The position numbers and the translations under genes are program-made. 64,000 nucleotides of DNA from Tritonibacter aquimaris (GTDB lineage Bacteria; Pseudomonadota; Alphaproteobacteria; Rhodobacterales; Rhodobacteraceae): NCBI RefSeq assembly GCF_009617595.1, contig NZ_WIXK01000001.1:248001-312000 (forward strand), given 5' to 3'. Position 1 is the first letter of the stretch. Every line of letters begins with the position of its first letter. Below the pieces are notes generated by a model, which did no database searches, was not told the DNA's origin, and saw nothing but the letters and a program-made list of their open reading frames with translations. Positions 44,826 through 52,936 of this stretch are shown here, in pieces.

Positions 44826-45548
44826 TTAGCGTGCGGCCCAGCTTTGCAGTTGCGTTTCCAGATCACCATAGCCCGTATGGCGGTGTTCAAACGCAAGCCC
44901 CATGCGGGTTGCACAGGATTTGGCCTTTTCCAACAGGGCAGGGTTTGTCACCTGGGATTGGTACACAAGCTTGGTGTAGTTGCCAAAGATCAGGTCGCGC
45001 AATTCCGGGTTCTGTGCCAGCCCCATGGGCCGCCAGACAAAAGCATCAAACTGATTGACCAGAAAATCGGTGAGATAGAAGGCGGTGATTTCACCGGCCT
45101 CAGCTTTGGCGGCAAAGGTGTCATTGCCTTCAAAAAAAGAATAACAATGCGGCCCGCGCACCATCTCAACCCCGAGTTCGGCGCATTTACGCTCCAGCGC
45201 GCCGCCGGTGCCACAATCAGCATAGACCACAAAGATCTGCGCATAGCTGTGGCGATGTTTCAGCACGGCCTCTTCGACGGCGCCCATAATCTGTTGCGGA
45301 TACAGGTGCAATTTTGCGGGCAGACAGGTGAGATCAAGATGGTCGAGCCCATTGGCCGATTTGATTGCCAGGATCTCACGCGCCAATGCGCCGCAGGCAA
45401 TAAGCAAAACCCGCCCCGGTTTGGGGGCGAGCTCAATTGGACAGATGTTAGAAGAGGACGTTTCTGACTGCGCGGGTGGCAGGCCTGCAGGGGCGCGCGG
45501 TGTAACGTGCTCCTTCAGGCGGGCTGCTCTGCCACGGCGCGCGGTCAT
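44826..45548 (-). CDS. DUF1638 protein, corrinoid-methyltransferase associated
   Basis: A 240-residue protein whose body from about residue 45 (RVLLIACGALAREILAI) matches the DUF1638 family, with conserved cysteines in CGAL, CLPA and DCGTGG that could hold a metal. The first 40 residues are unlike the family and may be a longer start. It follows the corrinoid protein gene by one base. DUF1638 proteins recur with corrinoid methyltransferase systems; the exact role is not known to me. Confidence 0.88.
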   Translation of the reverse strand: MTARRGRAARLKEHVTPRAPAGLPPAQSETSSSNICPIELAPKPGRVLLIACGALAREILAIKSANGLDHLDLTCLPAKLHLYPQQIMGAVEEAVLKHRHSYAQIFVVYADCGTGGALERKCAELGVEMVRGPHCYSFFEGNDTFAAKAEAGEITAFYLTDFLVNQFDAFVWRPMGLAQNPELRDLIFGNYTKLVYQSQVTNPALLEKAKSCATRMGLAFEHRHTGYGDLETQLQSWAAR

Positions 45549-45549
45549 G

Positions 45550-46251
45550 TTACGCGCTCATCTGGTTGTGCTTGCGCGCGACAAATTCTTTTGCGGTTTC
45601 CACCGCAACGGCTGCGTCGCCGCAATAGGCATCTGCGCCGATGGCTTTGCCGAACTCTTCGTTCAGCGGTGCGCCACCAACAAGCACGATATAATCATCG
45701 CGTTTGCCCTGTTCGGTCATCGTGTCGATCACAACCTTCATATAGGGCATTGTGGTTGTCAGCAGCGCGGACATGCCCAGAATGTCAGGTTTATGCTCTT
45801 CAAGCGCGTTCATGTAGTTTTCAACATCATTGTTGATGCCGAGATCCACAACTTCAAAACCTGCGCCTTCCATCATCATGGTCACCAGGTTTTTCCCGAT
45901 GTCATGGATGTCACCTTTAACGGTGCCAATAACCATAGACCCCACGCGCGGTGCGCCGGTTTCGGCCAAAAGCGGCTTCAGAATGGCCATGCCACCCTTC
46001 ATTGCGTTGGCCGCCAGCAGAACCTCAGGCACAAACAGAATACCGTCACGGAAGTCTGCGCCAACAATGGTCATGCCGCCAACCAGAGCCTCGGTCAGGA
46101 TCCTGTAAGGCGCCCAGCCGCGCTCGAGCAGAATGTTGACCGCTTCTTCGATCTCCTCTTTGAGACCGTCGTAGAGATCGTCAAACATTTGCTGAACGAG
46201 TTCTTCATCGTTCAGTTCGGACAGGATGATGTCGTCTTCTTGTTCCGACAT
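45550..46251 (-). CDS. Cobalamin-binding (corrinoid) protein of a methyltransferase system
   Basis: A 233-residue B12 carrier: an N-terminal four-helix cap (about residues 20-95) and a Rossmann-type B12 domain with the lower-ligand histidine in GDIHDIGKNL and the later SALLTTTMP and GGAP loops. It shuttles methyl groups between methyltransferases. The ATG at 46251 follows a GAGGAAG site, better than the upstream in-frame ATG. Together with the homocysteine methyltransferase at 49167 it fits a split methionine synthase. No cobalamin riboswitch is visible upstream. Confidence 0.93.
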   Translation of the reverse strand: MSEQEDDIILSELNDEELVQQMFDDLYDGLKEEIEEAVNILLERGWAPYRILTEALVGGMTIVGADFRDGILFVPEVLLAANAMKGGMAILKPLLAETGAPRVGSMVIGTVKGDIHDIGKNLVTMMMEGAGFEVVDLGINNDVENYMNALEEHKPDILGMSALLTTTMPYMKVVIDTMTEQGKRDDYIVLVGGAPLNEEFGKAIGADAYCGDAAVAVETAKEFVARKHNQMSA

Positions 46252-46431
46252 AGTGTCTTCCTCGCTGGGCGGGACTTCCCGCAATGGCATTAATGTAAGC
46301 TATGTTCACCAAAACGTCGCATTGGGACTGCCCGAATTGCGACGCTGTTGCGATCTGAACCGACCTATACGAATAATTCTAAAAAATGAACAATGAGAAA
46401 TCTGCATGGAGATCATCGATCTGGTCCATTT

Positions 46432-46446
46432 GTTCTTCATTTGTTC
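46432..46446 (+). promoter_or_regulatory. LexA (SOS) box
   Basis: GTTC at 46432-46435, seven bases, GTTC at 46443-46446, the direct-repeat LexA operator of alphaproteobacteria (GTTC-N7-GTTC). It lies 24 bp before the ATG of the radical SAM gene, where a bound repressor would block transcription. Confidence 0.75.
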
Positions 46447-46470
46447 TTAATTATGCGCCATAATGGCGAC

Positions 46471-47550
46471 ATGGAAACGCTCTCACCTTCACAGCTCTCG
46501 CCAAAAAAGGCCCGCGCGGCGCTGAGCAATGTAGCCGGCCGTTTTGAGCTGGCGCGCGAACACCTTGATGATGGCTGGCAATCGCAACAGCCCTCGGAGA
46601 CGGTTGAAACAGATCTGCGTCTGGAAATGGCGCGCAGCATTATCAGCTATAATCGCTCGCCAGATCTGCCGTTTGACCGCTCCATCAACCCGTATCGGGG
46701 CTGCGAACATGGCTGCATCTATTGTTTTGCACGGCCAAGCCATGCCTATCTGGGGCTGTCACCGGGGCTTGATTTTGAAACCCGTCTGATTGCACGACCC
46801 AATGCGCCTGATCTTCTGCGCGCCGAGCTGAGCCATGCGCGCTATCGGGTGGCGACGTTGGCGATCGGTACCAACACTGATCCGTATCAACCCTGCGAAC
46901 GTGAGCAGGAAATCACCCGCAATTGCCTTAAAGTGCTCAGCGATTTTAATCACCCGGTGGCGATCGTGACCAAAGGCGCGCTGGTTGAGCGTGATATCGA
47001 TATTCTGGCGCCAATGGCTGAACGTGGGCTTGTCCGGGTGGGGGTGTCCGTCACCACGCTTGATCCGGAGCTTTCACGGCGGATGGAGCCGCGAGTGCCG
47101 ACGCCTGCGCGCCGCCTTGCCACCATCCACCAGCTGAGCGACGCTGGTATTCCGGTGCGGCTGATGGCGTCACCGATGGTGCCCGGTTTGACCGACCACG
47201 AGATCGAAGCACTTTTGGCGGCCGGGCAGGCGGCAGGGGCGGATGCAGCGTCTTGGATTATGTTGCGACTGCCGCGTGAGGTGTCGCCGCTTTGGCAGGA
47301 GTGGCTGGCCGAGCATTACCCCCACCGCGCTGCCAAGGTAATGGCAAGGCTGCGCGAGATGCACGGCGGGCGCGATTATGATCCGCGTTGGGGTCAACGC
47401 ATGCGAGGTGAGGGGCAGTATGCGCAGATGATGGCGATGCGGTTCCAAACCGCTTGTAAACGGCTGGGCCTGCGTGAGGCGGCACCCGCGCTGCGTCACG
47501 ATCTTTTTGCGCGTCCGCCGCAGGCTGGTGATCAGTTGGCGCTGTTTTGA
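46471..47550 (+). CDS. PA0069-family radical SAM protein
   Basis: A 359-residue radical SAM enzyme of the group distantly related to spore photoproduct lyase. The cluster-binding motif is CEHGCIYC in YRGCEHGCIYCFARPSH. An N-terminal extension of about 70 residues and a C-terminal LRHDLFARPPQAG are typical. I chose the ATG at 46471; frames open further upstream but would run through the LexA box. The LexA box suggests DNA damage induction, and hence a role in repair, which is inference. Confidence 0.9.
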   Translation: METLSPSQLSPKKARAALSNVAGRFELAREHLDDGWQSQQPSETVETDLRLEMARSIISYNRSPDLPFDRSINPYRGCEHGCIYCFARPSHAYLGLSPGLDFETRLIARPNAPDLLRAELSHARYRVATLAIGTNTDPYQPCEREQEITRNCLKVLSDFNHPVAIVTKGALVERDIDILAPMAERGLVRVGVSVTTLDPELSRRMEPRVPTPARRLATIHQLSDAGIPVRLMASPMVPGLTDHEIEALLAAGQAAGADAASWIMLRLPREVSPLWQEWLAEHYPHRAAKVMARLREMHGGRDYDPRWGQRMRGEGQYAQMMAMRFQTACKRLGLREAAPALRHDLFARPPQAGDQLALF

Positions 47551-47625
47551 ACCCTTGCTTGCGGATGTTGTAACCCACAGCTCGGGACGATCCGCGATTT
47601 AGCAGGTGCCGGCAGTTTTGCGGGC

Positions 47626-48627
47626 TCAGGTCGCGGCAGAGATGCGATGCACCTCGACGGTGATGTGTGACAGCTGGTTGATCTGTTTCAGCGCCGCTTT
47701 GTATTCAGGTGTGGTTTTGGGTGCTTCGGAGGCGATGGAGGCAATGACCGAATAGTGGCCGGGACCGATCTGCCAGATGTGCAAATCGGTAATAGTGTCG
47801 GTGTCGCTTTCAATGGCGTGGCGGATTTTTGCATCAAGGTGCCCGTCGTCAGGGGTGCGGTCCAACAAGACCCCGCCTGTGTCGCGGATCAGCCCCCAGG
47901 ACCAGCGCGAAATGACAATGGCACCAACGATGCCCATCAGCGGATCAGCCCAGGTCCAGCCATAGGCACGGCCAAAAACCAGCGCGAGGATCGCCAGCAC
48001 CGATGTCAGCGCATCCGCCAGCACATGCAGATAGGCCGCGCGCAGGTTGTTGTCGTGGCCGTGGTGGCTATGGTGGTGCGCGTCATCTGCCTGATCGTGA
48101 GGGTGGTCATGATGGTGATGGCCATGATGGTGGTGCCCGTGATGATGTCCGTGGTGGTGTCCATGGTGATGATCGTCATGCAACAGCCAGGCGCTGGCGA
48201 GATTGACCACCAGCCCAATTACCGCAACGCCAATCGCCTGTTCAAAACTGATTGCAACCGGATCCACAAGGCGCAGCAGGCTTTCCCAGCCAATCAGCAG
48301 TGCGATCAGCACCAGCACCACGGCGCTTGCAAAACCGGCAAGATCGCCCACCTTGCCCGTGCCAAAGCTGTAACGGCGGTTGTGCGCGTTTTTCCTGGCA
48401 AAGCGATAGGCCATCACCGCAATCAGCATGGCCCCGGCGTGGGTTGACATATGCCAGCCATCCGCCAGCAGCGCCATCGATCCGAACCAGTGCCCAGCTG
48501 CGATTTCTGCCACCATCATGGCGGCGGTCAGGGCGATCACCCACCAGACCTTGCGTTCGTTGCGGTCCTGATTGGCACCAAGAAACACATGGTCGTGGGA
48601 GAATGTTGTAGCGTCTGATTGGGTCAT
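47626..48627 (-). CDS. dmeF: Cation diffusion facilitator, DmeF-type metal efflux
   Basis: A 333-residue inner-membrane exporter with six transmembrane segments. Metal-site residues appear in LLADGWHMSTHAG (TM2) and ADALTSVLA (TM5). Between TM4 and TM5 is an exceptional histidine-rich loop (about 45 residues, roughly half His). A cytoplasmic C-terminal domain follows. DmeF proteins export cobalt and nickel in other bacteria. The gene lies 29 bp after a DmeR-type repressor. Start at ATG 48627, with an upstream GTG at 48636 possible. Confidence 0.92.
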   Translation of the reverse strand: MTQSDATTFSHDHVFLGANQDRNERKVWWVIALTAAMMVAEIAAGHWFGSMALLADGWHMSTHAGAMLIAVMAYRFARKNAHNRRYSFGTGKVGDLAGFASAVVLVLIALLIGWESLLRLVDPVAISFEQAIGVAVIGLVVNLASAWLLHDDHHHGHHHGHHHGHHHHGHHHHDHPHDQADDAHHHSHHGHDNNLRAAYLHVLADALTSVLAILALVFGRAYGWTWADPLMGIVGAIVISRWSWGLIRDTGGVLLDRTPDDGHLDAKIRHAIESDTDTITDLHIWQIGPGHYSVIASIASEAPKTTPEYKAALKQINQLSHITVEVHRISAAT

Positions 48628-48656
48628 ATCTGGCACTTTCCGAACGGTCGCGGCGT

Positions 48657-48929
48657 CTATTTGAGGTAGGATTTCAAAATTTGGATCATCTCTTGCGCCC
48701 CTTGTTCACGCGCCGCCTGAGATGAAGCATCGACCACATGGTGGCGCAGGTGGTCCTCAAGGACCTCATTGGTGAGCCCGTTCATTGCACCACGGATTGA
48801 GGCGAGCTGACGCAGCACTTCGCTACAATCCGTATCGGACTGCAGCGCGCGTTCCACCCCTTCGACTTGCCCCTTAATCCGGCGCAAGCGTGTGATCAGT
48901 TTAGAATTGTCGCGACTCAGATGGGACAT
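48657..48929 (-). CDS. dmeR: Metal-sensing repressor, CsoR/RcnR family (DmeR-type)
   Basis: A 90-residue all-helical repressor. The metal-site residues of the RcnR/DmeR type are visible: an early basic helix (LITRLRRIKGQVEG), the cysteine in DTDCSEVL, and histidines in EDHLRHHVV. Such proteins leave their operator when cobalt or nickel binds. The operator dyad lies 11 bp before the ATG, so it represses its own operon with dmeF. Confidence 0.9.
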   Translation of the reverse strand: MSHLSRDNSKLITRLRRIKGQVEGVERALQSDTDCSEVLRQLASIRGAMNGLTNEVLEDHLRHHVVDASSQAAREQGAQEMIQILKSYLK

Positions 48930-48939
48930 TTTTCACTCC

Positions 48940-48967
48940 AGTATAATATAGGGGGGTATACTATACT
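48940..48967 (-). promoter_or_regulatory. DmeR/RcnR-type operator dyad
   Basis: AGTATA (48940-48945) and TATACT (48962-48967) form a perfect outer inverted repeat. Inside, TATA, six G residues and TATA (48947-48960) give the G-tract flanked by AT arms known for RcnR/CsoR operators. It overlaps the promoter position of dmeR-dmeF. Confidence 0.75.
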
Positions 48968-49116
48968 GGCGCCTCGATCAAGCGTGCGGCGCGCCAGGTT
49001 CCCGCGTCCAAAGGATCGCGTCACTGGTTGGGGTGCGCGGTGCGTTGTCCTGCGTTTCAGGATAAGGGGAGGTGAAATCCGCGCGTGGGCTGAGCGGCGC
49101 ACTAATTGGCAACCCA

Positions 49117-49145
49117 TAAAAAAAGGCCCCGTTTGGGGGCCTTTG
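49117..49145 (-). terminator. Terminator of the homocysteine methyltransferase gene
   Basis: On the minus strand, stem AAAGGCCCC with GGGGCCTTT around a short CAAAC loop, then a T run. It lies just downstream of the bmt stop at 49167; the 150 bp beyond, to the dmeR operator, hold no gene. Confidence 0.88.
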
Positions 49146-49166
49146 ATAGGTGCGTTGATTGGCGGA

Positions 49167-50201
49167 TCAGGCGCGACGTCGTCCGCCGCGGCGGCCTTTG
49201 CGCTCCGGAGCGTGGTCGGCACAGTTGTGACCTGCCTCAGTGCCATCGCGTTCTGATGAGAACGGGCCAAGCGCCGCAACAATCTGTTCGAGGCTGGGGC
49301 GTTCGCCTTTCGGGCGGGTGTCGAGCGCCTCGCGCATTTTCACCAGATGCTCTGGCATGGTGCCACAGCAACCACCGATGATTTTTGCACCAGCGTCGCG
49401 GGCAAGCACCGCGTAATCCGCCATCAGCTCCGGCGTGCCATCATAGTGGATATGCCCATCGACATATTTGGGGATGCCTGCATTGCCTTTGGAAATAATC
49501 GCGCGATCGCTGCCTTGTGCAACAAAGCCCAGAATGGTGCGCAAGATATCAGAGGCACCGGTGCCGCAGTTGGCACCATAGGCCAGCGGCGCGGGGTCAA
49601 ATTCTTCGACCAGGCGCGCCATATCAGCAGAGGTAACCCCCATCATGGTGCGCCCGGCGGTGTCAAAGCTCATGGTGCCGCACCAGGGCATATCCACCAG
49701 CTTAAAGGCTTCGGCCGCGGCTTTGAATTCTTCGGGTGCGGAAATGGTTTCCACCCACAGCACATCAACGCCACCTTCTTTGAGCGCGTCCGCCTGTTCG
49801 TGGAACATTTCCACTGCAAGCTCGTGGCTGAGCTCACCAACCGGCTGCAGGATTTCGCCAGTAGGTCCAACCGAGCCTGCCACCAGAACATCACGCTCAG
49901 AGCGGTCAGCCACTTCGCGGCCCAGTTCCGCGCCAACGCGATTGAGCTCACGCACACGGTTTTGCGCATCATGCAGTTTCAGGCGCGAGGCGGTGCCCCC
50001 AAAGGTATTGGTCAGGAACAGATCGCTGCCGGAATGCACCGAGCCTTCATAAAGCTTGATGATTTTTTGCGGCTCATCCGTGTTCCAAAGTTCAGGCGCA
50101 TCCCCGGACTGCAATCCCATGTTGAACAAGTTTGTCCCGGTGGCTCCATCGGCCAAAAGCACGTCTTTGTTCTGGAGCGCTTCTGCAAATTTTCCGCTCA
50201 T
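49167..50201 (-). CDS. bmt: Homocysteine S-methyltransferase (betaine-homocysteine type or split MetH)
   Basis: A 344-residue zinc methyltransferase making methionine. Zinc cysteines appear in YGANCGTG and IIGGCCGTMPEH; the N terminus LLADGATGTNLFNMGL is typical of MetH module 1 and BHMT. The C-terminal RKGRRGGRRRA tail is unusual. In Rhodobacterales such a protein works with a separate corrinoid protein, and one lies at 45550. Betaine as methyl donor is the alternative. A terminator follows. Confidence 0.9.
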   Translation of the reverse strand: MSGKFAEALQNKDVLLADGATGTNLFNMGLQSGDAPELWNTDEPQKIIKLYEGSVHSGSDLFLTNTFGGTASRLKLHDAQNRVRELNRVGAELGREVADRSERDVLVAGSVGPTGEILQPVGELSHELAVEMFHEQADALKEGGVDVLWVETISAPEEFKAAAEAFKLVDMPWCGTMSFDTAGRTMMGVTSADMARLVEEFDPAPLAYGANCGTGASDILRTILGFVAQGSDRAIISKGNAGIPKYVDGHIHYDGTPELMADYAVLARDAGAKIIGGCCGTMPEHLVKMREALDTRPKGERPSLEQIVAALGPFSSERDGTEAGHNCADHAPERKGRRGGRRRA

Positions 50202-50267
50202 ATCACTATTCCCATCTGTGCAATCCCAGAGTTAACCATACCATATTCTGGGCAGTTGTTCCCCCTC

Positions 50268-52199
50268 TCACGCGCGGCGGGGAAACACAAATTCATTTTG
50301 TTCATCTTCATTATGAGGCGCGCTGTCCCATTTGGATGGCTGTTGTGTACTAAGATCTGCGGGTTGCCAGGCTTTGGCGGGTTGCAGCGGAGCTGGGCGG
50401 TGCACCAGGCGGATCAGTTCCACCAGAGAGAGAGCCATCTGCGGCCAGCTGGGTGCGGCCATGTATTGGGGCTGCCAGTGTGGTGCAAAGCAGCCTTTAA
50501 ACCGGCGCAGCCCGCGTTCAACCCTGTGGGCAAATCGATGGTCTGGCACTGCCGCAAGCGAGAGGCGGGCAACACCTGCCTCTGCGGCTGCGGCGATGGC
50601 GGCGCGGATCATGATGTGGCCGGTGCCATCTGGCACATCCGGCCCCATGCGGATGAGATCGAGACACCATTCATCGCGGGCCAGATGAAAGCTGACAAAG
50701 CCAATGATCCGGCTCTCTTGCCAGGCAATAAACACCTTTTGGCCTTTGATGTATTCCGGTTCAAATTGGCCCATTGTGGTGCCATGGGCGGCGCCATGAC
50801 CATTGTGCCAGTTTTGATCTACTTCGGCGAGCTGGCTGAGTGGCAGGGTGCCAGCAGCGTCGCGCACGTCGATCCCGGCTTTTTCTGCGTGGCGCAGTTT
50901 GCGGCGCAGCTGGCGTTTGGAGGAGCCGTTTTCGGAGAAACCTCGCGGTGTAATTACCGCCTCTGAAGCAATGCGCAGGATCTTCCAATTGGCCTTGCGT
51001 GCGGCCAGCGCTGCTCTGGGGCTGCATTTGTAAAGGCAGGCCGCGGCGTTGCGACCAGCGGCGTAATGGTGCAGCGGGGCAAAGATTTCAGCAGCGTATC
51101 CGCGCACAGGATCAAACAGCGCAACTGAACTTTGGGGGGTGTCCAGCATGGCCAGTTGATTAAACCCAAAGCTGCGTAGATGGCCGCCATTTTGACGGAT
51201 CACACCCGTTTCAGAACGAGCGCGTTCAAATGGGATGGTATGCGCAAAATCGCGACGGCTGCCCAGCAGTGCGACATCTTCCGGTGCAGCCGCGCGGGGG
51301 CCGATAAGGCGCGGCCAGACCAGCGCAACACAGGCTAAGACGGCGGGGGCGAGATAATACACCAGACGAAAGGCCACGAGACCTGCAAGAATCGTGGTCG
51401 GGTCATGCGCTGAGAGGAGGGTGACAAGTGTCAGCTCAAGCGGTCCGGTGCCGCCGGGTGATGACGACAAAACCGCCAATCCCAGCGCCAGAAAATAAGC
51501 TGGCAGCAGCAGCGTCAATTGAATGCCGCTGCCCGGTGGCATCAGCAACCACAGCGCGGTGCCAGCCGCCACAACATCCACCAAGGTCCAAAGCGCCAAG
51601 GCAGTTAGAGCCGTAAGCGAAGGCCAGCGCATCTTGTGGCGACCAAGGCGCAGCTCGGGCCAGAAAAAAGTGGCCGCGCAGGCGGCTGCGAATGCCACCA
51701 TTAGCCCGATACCCAGTAGGCGGGCATAGGGAAACGGCCCCCAGGCCAAAAGCGCCAGACCACAGACCGCAGCCAGGGCAGCCATAAAGGTCAGCCCGGT
51801 CAGCGCGGTCAGCTGTGCAGCCTGAACAGGAGAGAGTTTGCGCAGCAGACGCCAGCGGGCAAAGCCTCCGGTCAGAATGCCAAAACCTGCGGTCTGGGAA
51901 AACGCAATGGCCAGCATGCCCGCAAGCCGGGCCTGCAGCCCATCAAGCCCGGTGTTCAAATGCCGGTGCGCCACCCCATCATAGCGGCCAAGCGCCCAAA
52001 AGCTGATGATCGTGGCCAATGCAGCACCACCCCAATTGAGCAGGGGGATCTGCCCCATCAGATGGGTGAGTTCGGCAAGGCTTGGAAAGCGAATACTGGT
52101 GGACAGCAGCCAAAAACAGATTGCTGCGGATAGAACCGGCACAAAAAGGCGCATGGCACGGGCCGCAAAATGCTGCGCGACCTTTTTGGAGATGACCAT
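50268..52199 (-). CDS. MprF-like phosphatidylglycerol lysyltransferase / flippase
   Basis: A 643-residue membrane protein. The N-terminal half has about eight transmembrane segments (flippase domain with GGLTGGFARWRL-like and SSSPGGTGPLEL motifs); the C-terminal half, from about residue 330, is the DUF2156/GNAT-like synthase domain (EVDQNWHNGHGAAHGTTM). Family members of about 840 residues have 14 spans, so this is a shorter form. It would add an amino acid to phosphatidylglycerol, lowering the surface negative charge. The gene lies upstream of bmt by 66 bp, possibly co-transcribed. Confidence 0.88.
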   Translation of the reverse strand: MVISKKVAQHFAARAMRLFVPVLSAAICFWLLSTSIRFPSLAELTHLMGQIPLLNWGGAALATIISFWALGRYDGVAHRHLNTGLDGLQARLAGMLAIAFSQTAGFGILTGGFARWRLLRKLSPVQAAQLTALTGLTFMAALAAVCGLALLAWGPFPYARLLGIGLMVAFAAACAATFFWPELRLGRHKMRWPSLTALTALALWTLVDVVAAGTALWLLMPPGSGIQLTLLLPAYFLALGLAVLSSSPGGTGPLELTLVTLLSAHDPTTILAGLVAFRLVYYLAPAVLACVALVWPRLIGPRAAAPEDVALLGSRRDFAHTIPFERARSETGVIRQNGGHLRSFGFNQLAMLDTPQSSVALFDPVRGYAAEIFAPLHHYAAGRNAAACLYKCSPRAALAARKANWKILRIASEAVITPRGFSENGSSKRQLRRKLRHAEKAGIDVRDAAGTLPLSQLAEVDQNWHNGHGAAHGTTMGQFEPEYIKGQKVFIAWQESRIIGFVSFHLARDEWCLDLIRMGPDVPDGTGHIMIRAAIAAAAEAGVARLSLAAVPDHRFAHRVERGLRRFKGCFAPHWQPQYMAAPSWPQMALSLVELIRLVHRPAPLQPAKAWQPADLSTQQPSKWDSAPHNEDEQNEFVFPRRA

Positions 52200-52306
52200 A
52201 ATAATCCCTATCTGCCCCCAGAAACATATAGCGGCAGCATAGGTGAATCAGAATTTCGGTTCGGTTAATGAAATGCCGTGCAACCACTTCATTTGCATAA
52301 AATAAA

Positions 52307-52335
52307 TCCCGTCACTGCAAAAAAAAGCGACGGGA
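52307..52335 (-). terminator. Terminator downstream of the first DUF1476 gene
   Basis: Stem TCCCGTC (52307-52313) with GACGGGA (52329-52335). On the minus strand it is followed by TTTATTTTA, and it lies just after the stop of the gene ending at 52368. Confidence 0.75.
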
Positions 52336-52367
52336 CTTAATTTATCGGGCGATACGGCTGGTCTTGC

Positions 52368-52685
52368 TTAATGCAGCGGTGTTTTCAGTTCTTTGCGGCC
52401 GATTTTTGTCACTTCGGCCAGCTTGGCCTCAATGTCGTCGATGGTAGCAATGCCGTTCAGATCTGCGGCGGCTTTGGCTACGATATTGTTGCTTTTCAGC
52501 GGGACAACGGCTGCGGTGGCATATGAGGCCGTCAGCGCTTCGGTTGCGGCGTCATCCAGATTCAATTGTTTTGCCACCCATTGGCCCAATAGCTTGTTGC
52601 GACGGGCTGCGGTTTTGAAGTCCAGATCAGCATCATGGACGAATTTTGCTTCGAAGGCCTTTTTACGATCAAGAAAAATGGTCAT
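52368..52685 (-). CDS. DUF1476 protein, F1-ATPase zeta (inhibitor) subunit-like
   Basis: A 105-residue helical protein of the DUF1476 family, whose characterised member (Paracoccus) inhibits F1-ATPase through its N terminus. Family residues are FLDRKKAFEAKFVHDADLDFK and ARRNKLLGQWVAKQL (given in two parts). The C-terminal half diverges from the usual form. It is one of two such genes in a row here. Confidence 0.85.
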   Translation of the reverse strand: MTIFLDRKKAFEAKFVHDADLDFKTAARRNKLLGQWVAKQLNLDDAATEALTASYATAAVVPLKSNNIVAKAAADLNGIATIDDIEAKLAEVTKIGRKELKTPLH

Positions 52686-52936
52686 GGTTCACCTATTGGC
52701 TATGCGACTTTTATATTGGCTAAGGCTGACAGTCGGGAAAACCGCGATCCATGTCTGAATGATCGATGGAGGTGGGCTGATCACAATAGCTTCTGCTATA
52801 TCAACCGAATGTCTACGAAGGTTGATAGCGCATAAAGAAAGCTGAATGAATTCTTTCGACGCCCTTGGGTTAACAAGTCGTTTACGCGTTAATAGGGAGT
52901 TAATTCAGCGATGGAATGTCTGTTATAAAGCCCTGT

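Noticed and set aside
46252-46470. Possible cobalamin riboswitch upstream of the corrinoid gene
   Set aside because: No B12-box-like core (GCCACTG) or long paired leader on the minus strand; only an AT-rich promoter-like region and the LexA box.
48060-48200. Short tandem repeats resembling a CRISPR or satellite
   Set aside because: They are CAT/CAC codons of the histidine-rich loop in the metal exporter and have no unique spacers.
50202-50267. Possible SAM riboswitch before bmt
   Set aside because: 66 bp is short and no SAM-II or SAH-type core is visible.
49347-50966. 539-codon plus-strand open frame spanning bmt and the mprF-like gene
   Set aside because: Runs antisense through two recognised genes and their intergenic gap; no domain is visible.
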